Positions 23,030 through 34,550 of a stretch of DNA of 64,000 nt are shown here, piece after piece. Each line of letters opens with the position of its first letter. Position 1 is the first letter of the stretch. The stretch is from Harpalus rubripes (lineage: Eukaryota > Arthropoda > Insecta > Coleoptera > Carabidae), in the NCBI GenBank assembly GCA_963082715.1, contig OY720448.1, positions 54,582,891-54,646,890 of the forward strand, given 5' to 3'. The position numbers and the translations under genes are program-made. The notes beneath the pieces are model-generated. The model was not told the DNA's origin and searched no databases. It was given only the letters and a program-made list of their open reading frames with translations.

Positions 23030-23710
23030 GTACAATTACCTCAATTTAAAAAATAAATAAATGCGTGAATCAGTAGATGGCGATAAAAAATATATATCTA
23101 ATTGTTTATTCTGTATACAGAGTAAAAAGAAATGTAATATTTTCTTATCTGCAAGAAAATAGTATCCTATTATAACTGACAACTGCATTAAATTTAGAAT
23201 TTAGAGAATGCTTTGACATAATGTTTGTGGAAAAGAAAATACTCACGTCATCAATTTCAGCTCCAAGAATTACTAAACTTCCATTTTTTTTTTCGTATTC
23301 ACTTGACAGTGATGATACTTTTATTCGCTATCTCATTATCGTATGTGTTACAGAGGGGTATATACTATATTCATCCAACCAGCGACAAAAAAAAAATAGA
23401 TACGGTAGTGTAACCGCAATAACGAATGTCATTTTTAAGTATTTGAATTATTTGAAAATTACTGTCATTCATGTACTGATTAAGATGATTTTGACGTTCC
23501 TAAAATTTCCAAAAATTATTACAACATATTGCTTTTAAACAATAAAAAGGGGTATCCGTTATTCTTATGTAGGTATATCCGTTGATTGAAAAATATGTAT
23601 TTTTCAATCAGCGGTATATCGTAATAATTCAATTGGTTTATTGTTGCTAAATAAATGTTTATACATTGAATTTTGATAAATAACACTATAATTCACACAG
23701 TGTAGGTTGT
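23030..23710. other. AT-rich stretch, no supported gene
   Basis: The overlapping ORFs at 23221-23538 lack any motif and have the base composition of their surroundings. ATTGAAAAATATGTATTTTTCAAT (23583-23606) is a small palindrome. Confidence 0.45.
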
Positions 23711-24744
23711 TGTACAGTGTGTCCCATTTAAAGCTGCCGCCATTGGGATCTCGAGAACTATAAGTGATACAATGTCGGTTAAATGGAACGTTTTGTGCAC
23801 CTATAGGGGGCTATCTCAGATGTGCTTTTGTTTTGACAAATACTCTCATAGGGCACTAGATAATGACGAAAAACTGCATTTTGTTGATTTTTCCGTTCCA
23901 AATAACTTCTAAACAATTAGTAATCCAGAAAAATGTTTCCAACAAAGAAGTTAGAAATATTTATTATCTATCCAGACGTGTGCGAAAATAATTTTTTTTA
24001 TCGGTAAATTTTCGAAATATAACACAAACTTACATTTTTTTAATGGAGTCCATATTTTATTTTTACTTCAAGAAAATGCTTATTTTTTTCTCTTTCGATG
24101 GGTTTAAGGGTTTGGTTATCGTGTACCTAGTATACCTACTTACGTTAACTTAAAAGTATAGAATTAAAATTAAATTATAAACCAAGATAGGTATGGAATA
24201 AGTTACTCAAGTAAAATAAAATACTATTTTGAAAAACTAATGAAAGTTTTGACAAAAAATAGGCGATTCAAATTAACTTTTCCCGCAACTTTTAACACGT
24301 GACGTGACGTCACAACGAGTATGTTTTCAAATTGTCGTTCACTTCTGCATTAAAGCTTGTGTGTTTATAGCTGTTTTAATACATATATTTAATGAATTAA
24401 TAGTTTATTAGTAATGAGACTGTTAATAAAGGATGTGTTTAATTGTTTAAATGCTTCTGCGTGCAGCCGAAATTTTTGTGAGGATGATGAAGTATTGAAT
24501 TCTGGACATATGCTAGCATATGGTAAAACACAATCAGATGGCAAAAATTAAACACTTCTCTTTGGATTATGCCCACAAATCAGCGGCGTAAATAAATATT
24601 CCCATGAAATAACTGGAAAATTGATAAATTCTGACTCACTAGCAATAACAAGCATCTTGTTCGTGTAAGGCGGGAAACTAACCTAAATATAAATATGTAT
24701 ATATTAACCTAAATATAAATACATAATAAATTAATTGAATATAT

Positions 24745-25010
24745 TTATATTGTTTTAGAACTACCAATATATGCGTAATTTTCGTTGCAAAAATGTAAGG
24801 AACAAACAATGAATTTGTAACTCGTTTTCCAATTAACAGTTTCATCTATCATGCTTTGTGTCTCAATCATTTCTTCGATGCCATATTTATTTATAAATTT
24901 AACGTTTTGGAAATATGTGAAAACGAAGGGTGGGATTTCTCGATTTTTAGGAATGACATTTCGGAACACAACAGTACACTTGATTTCGTTGGTTTTGGTG
25001 AAAATTCCAT
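24745..25010 (-). pseudogene. THAP zinc-finger domain, frameshifted
   Basis: Starting from an ATG at 25010, three frames must be combined: one reads YCCVPKCHS (24958-24984), the hallmark C-x4-C start of THAP, and another continues into VNWKTSYKFIVCSLHF. The spacing W-x8-C-x2-H-F matches THAP domains exactly. The C2CH zinc ligands are therefore all present but split by indels. THAP domains bind DNA in P-element transposases and related host proteins. The surrounding TIRs make a transposon origin likely. Confidence 0.7.
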
Positions 25011-25703
25011 ATTTCTACAATATTTACAAATATATAATTAATCCTTAAACGATCTAATATTGCATTCATGTTGTTTTTAACTTATTTATAGTAAATTAAT
25101 GTCACAATTTTAACAAGCAGCTACAAACATTATACTTAACCTTATTTCTCTAAAAATATACAATGTCTCAACATACTAGGACACTCGCGAATTTTATTGT
25201 ATAATTAAACAGAGGAAGCGTTCACTATCATCACCAATAAATATAAATTTAAATACTTGCTGAATTTTTAAAATCTCATCTAAAATTCTAACGTTACTTC
25301 TTACAGAGTGTAAGAAACTATACTCGTTGTGACGTCACATAATTAGTGCAATGTTTGGTCACCAGATAGAGTCCGCTCAACTTGAATCGCGTATAGGAAA
25401 TTTCATGATAAATATGGAAAAATCTATGATTTGAAGGATAAAACATATTTAAAATACAATAACTTTTATACCAATGGAAAAAGAAAAAATAAGTATTATA
25501 TTTTGAAAATTTACCGATAAAAAAAGTATTTCCATACGTCACTGATTAGAGAATAAATATATGTAACTTTTTTATTTGAAACATTTTTCTCAGTTACTGA
25601 TAGTATAGAAGTAATTTCGAAATAAAAAAAATCGATCAAATTTAGTTTTCCGCCATTATCTGGTGCCCTATGAGAATTTTTGGAAAAATAAAACCACACC
25701 TTA

Positions 25704-26082
25704 GGCTCGGGCTACACTATGCGTTTTGGCGGGAGCGGTTTAACGGGACCGGTTGACCGGGAAGACAACGACTTATTGTTTTAAATGAATGCGTCCACAC
25801 TGATGCGCTTGCGGTCCGGTTGCCGGATACTACCGCAGCATGTTGCGGTTTGACCGGACGGTCAATTTGCCGCATGTCAACTACAACACATTGGAAATAA
25901 TGCGAGCGTTCACAAAGGTCTAGTTTTGTTTTTTAATAGACGGCGTATACTATAAATGTTGCTCCGACTGTGTCCGAATCGGGTTGTCATTGATGCCGTC
26001 CGGTTTAGCGGGATATATGTGGACGCTGTACGATCCATCCCGTTCAACCGGATGTTGCCAAACGCATAGTGTGGCCTGGGCC
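25704..26082. mobile_element. PIF/Harbinger MITE, TTA TSD
   Basis: The ends GGCTCGGGCTACACTATGCG and, inverted, GGCCCAGGCCACACTATGCG flank a 379-bp element, bounded by TTA at 25701-25703 and 26083-26085. The interior is rich in GGTTTGACCGG-type words. It sits in the right arm of the THAP element and so is younger than it. There is no ORF. Confidence 0.85.
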
Positions 26083-26192
26083 TTAGATTGCCCCCTATAG
26101 GAGCACAAAAAGTTCCATTTAACTGATATTGTATCTCTCATAGTTCTCGATATTCCATTGGTGGCAACTCTAAATTGCTCACACGTGAGTCT

Positions 26193-26793
26193 AAGCCCGG
26201 CGCCATACTTGCGGCACCGCCGCGCGGCGCGGCTGCTGCGGCGTGACCGCGTCGAAAATTTTGCTCGTTCACACTAGGCGGCATAACCGCAAACTGATGT
26301 GATTTTCTGACAAAAATTTCAGATAACAAAATGTCGATGAGTACGAAGGAGCTTGTTTGCGTAATATACCTTTTTCCCGCCTCTCCTCAATACTCAAAGT
26401 TTCCCAGTCTTCGTATACGTTCTTTGATATTTCCTCCCAACATTTAATTTTATAATCTCTGTTGCTGTGGTCCCGGCTTGATACATTCCAAATCGCTTCA
26501 TGGCTCGGGACCGCCAAAATAAATTTTTCGGTGTCAAACATGACGACGTGATGAATACAGAATGAAATGGAAACAGAGAATCTAGTGAAGTCGACTAGCG
26601 GCCGCGCCGCAAGTGTGAACAGGTTCATAAGAAACAATGCAACACACTCTTTGCGGTGGAACCGCTGTAGGCGGCGCGTCGTGCCATAACCGCAAGTGTG
26701 TCATCTCTCAAAAGAATACATTGATTGCACGTAGAGCGGCCACGTCGCAGCGGCAGCGCCGCGCGGCTCTGCCGCAAGTGTGGCGCCGGCCTT
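26193..26793. mobile_element. PIF/Harbinger derivative with MADF relic
   Basis: The TIRs AAGCCCGGCGCCATACTTGC and, inverted, AAGGCCGGCGCCACACTTGC extend inward through GCGGC-rich sequence for about 50 bp. AGTCT directly flanks both sides (26188-26192, 26794-26798). Alternatively the site is a TAA/TTA duplication with one substitution. A minus-strand MADF fragment lies inside. The 601-bp length and missing transposase make it non-autonomous. Confidence 0.8.
26269..26541 (-). pseudogene. MADF-domain protein fragment
   Basis: An ATG at 26541 opens MFDTEKFILAVPSHEAIW, then RDYKIKCWEEISKNVYEDW and LSIEERREKG: the F-I..V....IW / Y..K...W.EI / W..LS.EER pattern of the MADF (Myb/SANT-like) DNA-binding domain. 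PIF/Harbinger elements carry such a protein beside the transposase to help DNA binding and nuclear entry. Only about the first 60 residues are recognisable, after which the frame runs into unrelated TIR sequence, so it is a deletion remnant. Confidence 0.75.
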
Positions 26794-27533
26794 AGTCTGT
26801 AGGCAATCCCTGTTTGGAGTAAGACTGCCAGTTTGCCTCAGCGGCAATTTGAATGGTGGGTGTAACCATTAAACTGTCATTTAAAAAGCAAGGTTGTTTT
26901 TTTTTATTCGCTTGAAATTTTGTTATATTCTCGTTTTTTTTTAATCTTTACTGCTGCTTTGAACTTATTTAATATTTATTGTGTTTTTTGTGTTGTCTTA
27001 TAATATTTGTTTTACGGATACGTGACAACTTCTTCTTCTTGTATGCTATACATCCCCACAACACAACAAACTCCTACTGCACGGAGCATGGTTTATTTAA
27101 GAAGTCAATCCAACAAAACACAAATACTATAATACAACACAAACACAATATTAAATAAGTTCAAAGCAGCAGTAAAAATTAAAAGAACAATAAACAAAAC
27201 ACACTAAAAGAGTCAAAAAATGCAGCAAAACGAAAACACAATAAAACTTCAAGCGAATACAAAGAAACAACTTAACTATTTAAACGTCAGTTCAAACTGC
27301 CGCCAAGGCAACGTGACAGTCTCACCCCGAACAGGGATTGGCTGCAGACTAAGGGTCACATGTGAGCCCATGATATATTATAATATGTACTGTCAGTTTT
27401 GTCTTTTGACATTACGTCATTAATCCCCCTGGACGCCTATACCACAGGCGATTTAAAACAAAAGCGTGCGATAGATGACGTGATATCAACTCGCACAAAC
27501 ATAGTTTGTGGTAAAACTTTTATTACTTATACA

Positions 27534-27600
27534 AAATAAATATATCATCACTGCATATTACACAATACTAGGTGTGCCAATCTTCTTTGTGCACAGATTT
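27534..27600 (-). mobile_element. SINE 3'-end fragment (5' truncated)
   Basis: AATAAATATATCATCACTGC and the following GTGTGCCAATCT...GTGCACAGATTT match the tail region of the SINE at 48043-48305. Only the tail side is kept, which is the usual 5' truncation after target-primed reverse transcription. Confidence 0.7.
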
Positions 27601-28685
27601 AATTATATTTTATAATATTTCCATTAAATACCTATATATTTACAACGTATTCCATAATATATAACAATATAATAATAAAGGGTCAAGATTAATGTAACTT
27701 GGTGGCTCGAAGCCAGGGTAAAGGTGCAAATAAAACAGTGTGATGCTTGATTTGTAATATTTGGTAATTATTTTTTCAAGTCTCTCAAAGCCAGTGAAAG
27801 CTATGTCAAATGTACAACACACCACAAATGCTAGTTTTATGTAATAAATAACCTGTTAATAGTATAAAACAAGACAAGAAAGTTAACTTTATTGTATTCA
27901 CATCCAGATTACCTGAATCACTATTGAACAGTCACTGGTCATTGTATACAAATGGTATAGATTGAATTATATACATTTCAGAGTGGTTAGCAAACCAGGT
28001 GTCACAAGCAGTCAGTGTCAGTGTAAATTGTCTCTGCGAGACACTGCACATGCGGTGGACATTAATTTAACCTCTGCAAGATACATGGTAATCACTGGTT
28101 TACATAATTATCTTATGAATGGGAAAAAGATGAGCTGTATTAGAGGAGGCTACGAATTCTTCATTTTCGTACATTACATGACGTGTAAGTAAACTTTTTT
28201 GATTGAGGTAAAAAAAGTAAATTTATCTGAAAAAGAAAAGTGTCATTATTCAGTCGCAAAGAAAGTAATACGATACCCTGAGATATACAGGTTGTTGCTT
28301 AATAGATAATAACAAGTATGTGAATTAAATGAATTACAATTCAGTTGTTAAATAGCCAGAATAACCACTGTTTGTAACGAATTAACTGTCATACTTTATA
28401 GTCAATAAATTATCTGTTTAACTGTTAACATCTCATGATAACCATATTTTTTGAAATGTGGAAATTATGTTATTTCAAATTTTTATTAATTTTAAATATT
28501 ATTTTTAGAAATTATTATTAATAATGTTTTGTGTTGTATTATATTCACATGACAAGTTTCTTTGTGCGTGGTATCACAAATAAACCTATACAGAGGTTTA
28601 TCTCAGTTGGTTTTTTTCCAAGTGAGGACAAGTATATTATGAAAAATTTAATGGTGTATGTGACCAATTCACAAATATATTTTTT
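27601..28685. other. AT-rich stretch, no supported gene
   Basis: ORFs at 27640-27825 and 27962-28192 have no recognisable domain, and no splice-flanked coding block stands out. Confidence 0.4.
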
Positions 28686-28689
28686 AATT

Positions 28690-28725
28690 CATCTAATGAG
28701 ATCCTCCACCATAACAAAAAATAAT
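28690..28725 (-). repeat. LINE 5'-region-like fragment
   Basis: Reverse-complemented, TTTTTTGTTATGGTGGAGGA matches 56101-56120, just upstream of LINE ORF1. A third relative is at 48456-48500. The shared block is only 25-45 bp, so it is either a scrap of a related LINE copy or an unrelated promoter-like repeat. Confidence 0.4.
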
Positions 28726-28974
28726 AAAATGTACACTTTTTACTCAAGTATTACTCAATAAATAATGATTAAGATAAAAAATATTTTTTTAATAGTTAAG
28801 TACCTACTTTGCGAGATATATATGTCTGTCACTGTGACGTTACACTATTCACTATTGTTATCTGCCTCACACAGCTTATTAGAGTATTGGTGCTAGACAT
28901 TAAAAATTTATAGTGGGGGACCCCATTATAGAGTAAAATAATATACCTGTATTTAAAAAAAATTGTTAATAGAA

Positions 28975-30352
28975 TTGAAGAAAAAATGCATTAAACTTCT
29001 GTGACGTCGTCTGTGCGAAGTAATCAAACTAGGAGAGTGAAAGTGATAGACTATATCTACCTCTTTCGCTCTCGTAGCTAGTGTTTCACAAAAATCAAGA
29101 TATATTCTTGATCTTGTCTTGAAATCAAGACAAGACTAAGACAATAAGTATTTTTTATTTCACAAGAAAGTATCATCAAGAATATTGATTTCTTGTCAAG
29201 GAATCTTGATTTCTTGACAATTAAAATTGCAAATCCACATTTGTATACTGTGTGTAGATCCTTTTAACGCTCTAACTCAAATACTATTATTTCTATTATT
29301 ATTTCTCCCTTATTCTAATATGGAAAGAAGAAAGAAACCATTAGATTTTAGTGCAAATCGAGCAACCGGAATAGCAGTTTTCGTGAAGCACAAAATAGTT
29401 TTTCCTAGAAAAATATCTTTAAATGTCATTTTTTCGCGATTTATGATATATTATAAATATTATTCAATTTTCTATAGGTATAATATTAATACTTTTTCTA
29501 TATATTTTTAAATAAATTTATAAAATTAACTATTTTAAGTACTTTAGGCTATGATTTATTATATACGAGTATAAACACAACTCCTTGGCTGTTGAAATAT
29601 TCCAATACATTGACCGACAATGTGCACATTATTCTATTATCTACTTCTACTGTAACATATATAAACAAAAACTATTTTTTAAATAATATGCTGTGGCATA
29701 TATTAATTTTTTAGTTTAGTAATACATATATAATTTTCTGAAACATCTCAATTACTGTGGGGCCTCTAATGTCTCGGGACCCGTGTGCTCGGCTTATCTT
29801 ATGTGAAATGAAAGAAATCTAATAAAAATTAAATGACGAGGGGTATTGTGCTGTGCTGGCCACATCAGATTTTTATTAGATTTAAGAGGGAGAAATATTA
29901 TTTTGAGATAAAACCGATTCCGAGTCTAATTTATTTTTCTTTACCCACTCATTGTTTTAAATAAAAATTACGGAATATTGAAATAACACAATAAATAAAT
30001 AACCAATGAACAACATCTAGTAAATCCATTTAATGCGCGACGCAACCATCAAAATAACATTATTTGATTAAAAGGGGCAAGTACAGATGCAAACGCCAAC
30101 GTTACATTTGAGCTTTCGGATTGGATAAAGCGATAGAGAAAGGGGATTCACGTCAAGAAACAAGAAATATCAAGAATTTTCGAAACAAGACAAGAAATAC
30201 GTCGTCAAGAAACGAGCAAGACAAGAAATTTTTATCTTTTTGTCTTAAAAAACAAGCCAAGACAAGAAATGATCATCAAAACAAGATTTCTTGTCTTGAT
30301 GAAACACTACTCGTAGCTTATATTACTTCGCACAGATGACGTCATATAATTT
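28975..30352. mobile_element. Foldback element with CAAGAAA-repeat arms
   Basis: The outer ends are inverted: GTGACGTCGTCTGTGCGAAG at the left (about 28999) and CTTCGCACAGATGACGTCAT at the right (about 30330). Inside, both arms are runs of CAAGAAAT/ATTTCTTG words (29095-29222 and 30148-30300). A related left end occurs at 43545-43640. A small inverted repeat AAATCTAATAAAAAT/ATTTTTATTAGATTT (29815-29882) lies in the core. No intact ORF is present. Confidence 0.75.
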
Positions 30353-30491
30353 TAATGCCGTTTTCTCGAATGGGGTATGTGACCAAATTTTTATTTTTAC
30401 ATAATATGATAAAGATAAAAAATAAAATACCCGTATTTTTCAAATCAACTAATTACAATACTTTATTAGAAAATTATTATTAGGGGAAGGA

Positions 30492-30679
30492 ATATAAATG
30501 ACGCGAGCATGGTAGGATCGTGGAAGAAGACGGATAGACTGGGAGAGACAGAGATAGTTATAGCCAGCTGTCGCCATACCATAACCTACTATGCCATAGT
30601 CGCGACGCTAATCTATAATCTCTTTCCCTCCCAGTCTATCTGTCCTCTTTCACGATTCTACCATGCTCGCGTCATATAT
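30492..30679. mobile_element. Hairpin MITE with ~57-bp TIRs
   Basis: TGACGCGAGCATGGTAGGAT is inverted at the right end, and GGATAGACTGGGAG/CTCCCAGTCTATC continues the near-perfect pairing. The 65-bp loop is unpaired. The ORF at 30509-30712 is only the readable arm. Confidence 0.85.
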
Positions 30680-30681
30680 CT

Positions 30682-30910
30682 GTTACGCCCAAACATCGAA
30701 AATGCTCACTGAGCGAAAAAAAAACGGCCACAACACGTTGCGGATGGTGCTGAACTTAACAAATACCGAAATCTGATCATTTGTCGCGTTCAGGTTCAGT
30801 TAGGTATTGTTATTGTTGTTGTTTTTAACAGTGAGCGTTCCAGCACGCGTCGTGGCCGTTTCAGCATTATCCATAATGCTTACTGAGCGTTTTCGGTGTT
30901 TGGGCGTAAC
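30682..30910. mobile_element. MITE with 6-bp TSD
   Basis: GTTACGCCCAAACATCGAAA and the inverted GTTACGCCCAAACACCGAAA bound a 229-bp element. ATATCT flanks both sides (30676-30681, 30911-30916). It abuts the preceding MITE, whose last bases contribute to the duplicated site. Confidence 0.8.
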
Positions 30911-31063
30911 ATATCTCTTCTCCAAAACAATAAATTTATAATAACAATATTATTATAATTTCATGTTTAGTTTTTATTATTATAATGAGAAGCTATAATG
31001 GTTCGTTTTTATAGTTTATGACATATATTGAAATACGAATATGGTCACATAGCCCATGCTAAT

Positions 31064-32085
31064 AATATTTAACAAATTAAAAAAGTAAGGGTACGTTATT
31101 TTCAACTCAAATAATAATATATAATGATGTGTTTCACTAAATTTAATGAAGGTCACAAACCTCCATTGTGCTATATATTAATAAGATTGAAAAATTTGTA
31201 ATTAAAATTTATAAAAAATATTAATTTTTTTTAATATAAATTTGATTTTTGAATTTCTTCATTCTTGTTTAAAAATAGATTAGGTATACAATACTCGTAT
31301 ATGTATATAAAAATATAATTCTTTTTTTATAAATAATTTTATTTGTGGACTCACATCTCATTTGACTATATTAATATCGGGTGTATCAAGCAATCCTCGG
31401 ACTCGGTCAACTTGGCGATGGTCAACTTCCCGACAACCAAGTGGACGTCGCCATATCTGTTTAGAAAATCAAAGCGCTACTTAACTCTTTTTCCCAGATA
31501 ACCTTCGCTCATTTAACCATCGCCCAGTGTGACTTGTTTATAGTTGTCACATATCGAGTAATCCTTGGCATAGCAATTTAACATGGGAAACAGTTTTTTT
31601 TTTTTTCAAATATTAATTGTCCCGCAAAATTGTGTAGAATAAATAAAAATAAAGGATAAAATTTTGATTTTTTTATGTATTTTTTTAATTTACAACACGA
31701 ATAATTTAAATTTAATTCACGGTATGAACAAATATAGTAGGTATGCATTTATTTCAAAAAATGATTGTTGCCTATCTGACAAATTGCGTAGAAGTCGTGG
31801 TAGAAAAGAAATGGTATTCGATGTTCATTTTTTAAAATGATCGCGTACTTGATTTTATTTTACACTGAATTTAAAGTAAGATTACTCGGTTGTAAAATAC
31901 GTAAATTAAAATAATTGATATCAAAAATTTTGAATTTTATGCTCTAAATTGTTGTCAGGGTTGTTTGGGACATCCGGTAGTTTGATTTTTGAAAGACTGA
32001 AAGATTAAAACAGTTTATATAGAGAAGAATGAAAGAAAACATAGATAAAAAGTTAAAATACCCTCGTGACTGCATCACAACATAG
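31064..32085. other. AT-rich stretch, no gene seen
   Basis: 31385-31575 is slightly GC-richer, with two direct CAAGCAATCCTCGG/CGAGTAATCCTTGG words about 165 bp apart. Its identity is unknown. Confidence 0.4.
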
Positions 32086-32142
32086 AACGAGGAAGTTCAT
32101 CACCGTCGCCACCGCCACGCCAACACCGCAGGAGTAAGAAAG
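32086..32142 (+). CDS. Candidate internal exon (Ser/Pro/Arg-rich)
   Basis: Within a GC-rich patch, CATAG precedes the block and AAAG is followed by a consensus donor GTAAGG. The frame RGSSSPSPPPRQHRRSKK is open and ends with one spare G (phase 1). The next strong candidate exon at 41661 begins with the two bases GA, so the join would give GGA (Gly). The acceptor has a poor pyrimidine tract, and 57 nt is short. It could also be untranslated or not an exon at all. Confidence 0.3.
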
Positions 32143-32144
32143 GT

Positions 32145-32800
32145 AAGGTTGCGCGAGGCGGATGCGGGCGAAAGTAGTCGACCGGAGCCGAAGGGAAGAG
32201 CTTTCTTTTTGCAGTCCACACCCACTGACAGCGGCTAATCAAAACGCTTTGACTGCTTTTGCGGTTTACACCGCTCTAAAACCAACTATCTATGCCAATC
32301 AATTTGCTCTTTATTAACATTTATTTTCGACTTAATAAAACACCCTCTGCGACTTTATTTTTACTGATCTCAAACATGGGGCAGGAGCAGGAATTGTTAC
32401 TGTGTCATTGACAAACTTGTACTATTCGTATAGGCTATTTTTAAACTACGAGGAATCAGTTTAAGATATCAGCTGTTAATAATTTATTTACATGCAAAAA
32501 AATAATTTTACTGTATTGTATTATTGGAAAATAATTTAAATATTCTTAAATTTATTCCTGCTAATTTAAAGATATCCTATGCCTATAGCGTGGTTAATCC
32601 GTGAGACATTTTTTTTTTAACCAAAGGATGTTAAATTCACTCACACTTATGTATACAGGGTATCCCGTGAAATAATGTCAAAACAACTTAAACCTCATAT
32701 TATTTTAAACAATTTCGGCAAAAAAATCAAATAAACACCTGCCCGATATCGCCTCCTACAAGAATACCAACCCCTTGCAGATGACCCTAGAAGTGTGTAT
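32145..32800. other. GC-rich shoulder then AT-rich DNA
   Basis: 32145-32260 stays GC-rich (possible CpG-rich regulatory sequence next to the candidate exon). The rest shows nothing recognisable. TACAGGGTATCCCGTGAAAT at 32654 resembles common insect transposon ends. Confidence 0.35.
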
Positions 32801-32802
32801 TT

Positions 32803-32974
32803 GGCCTATAATCCATTCACAACAGCGAGAGAATTTTGTACTAATTCGCGAACAAAGGCAAGTTATTCTATTAGTTGGAAGAAGATAATTTTCGAGCCGA
32901 ACCAATAGAATGACTTGTCTCTGTTCGCGAATTAGTTCAAAATTCTCTCGCTATCGTGAATTGATTATAGGGCC
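32803..32974. mobile_element. Hairpin MITE with ~75-bp arms
   Basis: GGCCTATAATCCATTCACAA is inverted at the right end (TTGATTATAGGGCC). GCGAGAGAATTTTG, ACTAATTCGCGAACA and CATTCTATT-type words pair along almost the whole 172 bp. Confidence 0.85.
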
Positions 32975-33473
32975 CAGGGTCACTCACACCCTTAAGAGGA
33001 GTCGAGATCGGGCACATATTTATTATTCTTTCTTGGGACAGCATGTACGGCGAACAATGGAGGAGTTTAGTAATGTTGAAATGTAATGATTAGTGTATTT
33101 TTTGGTCAAACGATATTAAATTTATAGTTAATTAAATTGCCCTCAATACGATGACGTATGTGGCATTTGTGGTTCGCCGTATTTGTCCGCTACGAGCGCT
33201 AGTTTACAATGAAAACATGAACGTATGTTTTCTAATATTTGATATTGAACCGTCAAATTCAATGTCAAATCGCAAAAAGCAGATTATTTGATTTTAAATA
33301 TGTAAACCTACAAAATACGATAAACACTGAAATTAAATTGTCAAGTGTCAAATGTAAATATAAACATGTGGCCGTGTTTTGCTTCTGTTTCTTTTTATGA
33401 AGCACGTTTTGGGCACGTATGTCGTATGTCGAGTGTCGAGACCTACTTCGCACCTAGTTGATGTTATGTATGC

Positions 33474-34008
33474 TATGACTAGCGAATGATAGTTGACGTT
33501 TAAATTATTTTATAGATGAGGTTTCTTTTGAAACCTTAGAGAAGAATAGAATTGTACGGAATATTCAGGTATGAAATTTTTCCATGAACCCAATTAAATA
33601 CTGGACTAGGACAGCACAGAAATACATTACTATGTCTGACTGAAGATAGATGACAGACTAGGGTAAAAACAAAGGTGCGTTTAAAATATTTTAAACATTT
33701 TAAACTATTTAGTTTGGCAATTCTATGAAATAGGATTATTTTTAATTTCCTCTAAAAGTAATTCCGACTGGAGGGTTGCTTACACCTGAGACGAACGAAC
33801 TAGAATTTGCGGTATTAAATTTTTTTAAATACATCCCTGAATCCTGTTACTAAGGTCATTTTAAATGCCTCCTTGTATTGAGTACAATTCTAATCCTCTG
33901 TAACGGAATACATAAGGGTCAGTTTCCTTTCAAATCAAATATAGGGAAATATTTTCAAAAGAAACCACATTAAATAATCTAAACGTCAACTTTCATTCGT
34001 TAGTCATA
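33474..34008. mobile_element. TIR element, 535 bp
   Basis: TATGACTAGCGAATGATAGT and the inverted TATGACTAACGAATGAAAGT, then TTGACGTTTA and GGTTTCTTTTGAAA on both sides, make TIRs of about 65 bp. The interior has no ORF. The preceding 32980-33470 has no recognised feature. Confidence 0.75.
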
Positions 34009-34550
34009 CCATACGCCATAATGGAGAGAAGAAAATATTGCAAACGTTTATTTTTTTTTCTCCGGTATTTTTTAAAATTTTACAAAATATATAATCGCTT
34101 TAGATTTAAAAATATTTTAACATAAAAATATCAAAAATTCGAAAACTCCCCAAATGGTCAGTCAATAGTCCAGGAGCGCGATTACAATTCATTTGGAGAC
34201 TTGGGACTGTCTGTGTGAATGACATGAGATTTTAGGGATTTAATTTTGTATTCTGGTATCTTTTATGTAATAATGATTTCTATAAAAGGAGATTTCTAAT
34301 TGACGAACAACAAAATTAAGGCACATAAAATTTTCAAAATATCTAACATGTCAAAGTCTTATACTCCTCATAAACTAAATCCCTAATGTCACTGATCTAG
34401 TAGACTAAAGAATAGACTGCTTCGAACATCGAAATGAATTAAAATAGCGTTCCAGTATGCGTACCTATGTTTCGCGCAAGATACTATTAAATTTGGGGAT
34501 AGTCATACCAGAGTTGTATTAATATTTATTTAGATTCATATAAGTACTGT

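Larger units (their letters stand above)
23716..26175. mobile_element. Long-TIR transposon with broken THAP gene
   Basis: The left arm (23716-24330) and the right arm (25312-26175, minus inserts) are inverted. Landmarks include TTTTTATCGGTAAATTTTC, GGGCACTAGATAATG/CATTATCTGGTGCCC and GTGACGTCACAACGAGTAT. The right arm is interrupted by the Harbinger MITE at 25704-26082. The roughly 1-kb core holds a THAP-domain relic. THAP plus TIRs suggests a P-element-like or other THAP-bearing DNA transposon, but no catalytic domain remains. Confidence 0.7.
26177..27369. mobile_element. Foldback with ~280-bp arms, host of a Harbinger insert
   Basis: Outer ends GCTCACACGTGAG and CTCACATGTGAGCCC are inverted. 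The arms continue with GTAGGCAATCCCTGTTTGG, TTACTGCTGCTTTGAAC and TTATTTAATATT on both sides of a centre near 27060. The Harbinger derivative at 26193-26793 lies between the outer tip and the rest of the left arm. The ORF at 27220 arises from the right arm. Confidence 0.8.
30366..31063. mobile_element. TIR element interrupted by two MITEs
   Basis: TGGGGTATGTGACCAAATTT (about 30370) pairs with ATATGGTCACATAGCCCA (about 31040-31058), and a further ATAATATGATAAAG/GTTTATGACATAT match continues inward. The two MITEs at 30492-30910 lie inside, so this pair is the oldest layer. Confidence 0.55.
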
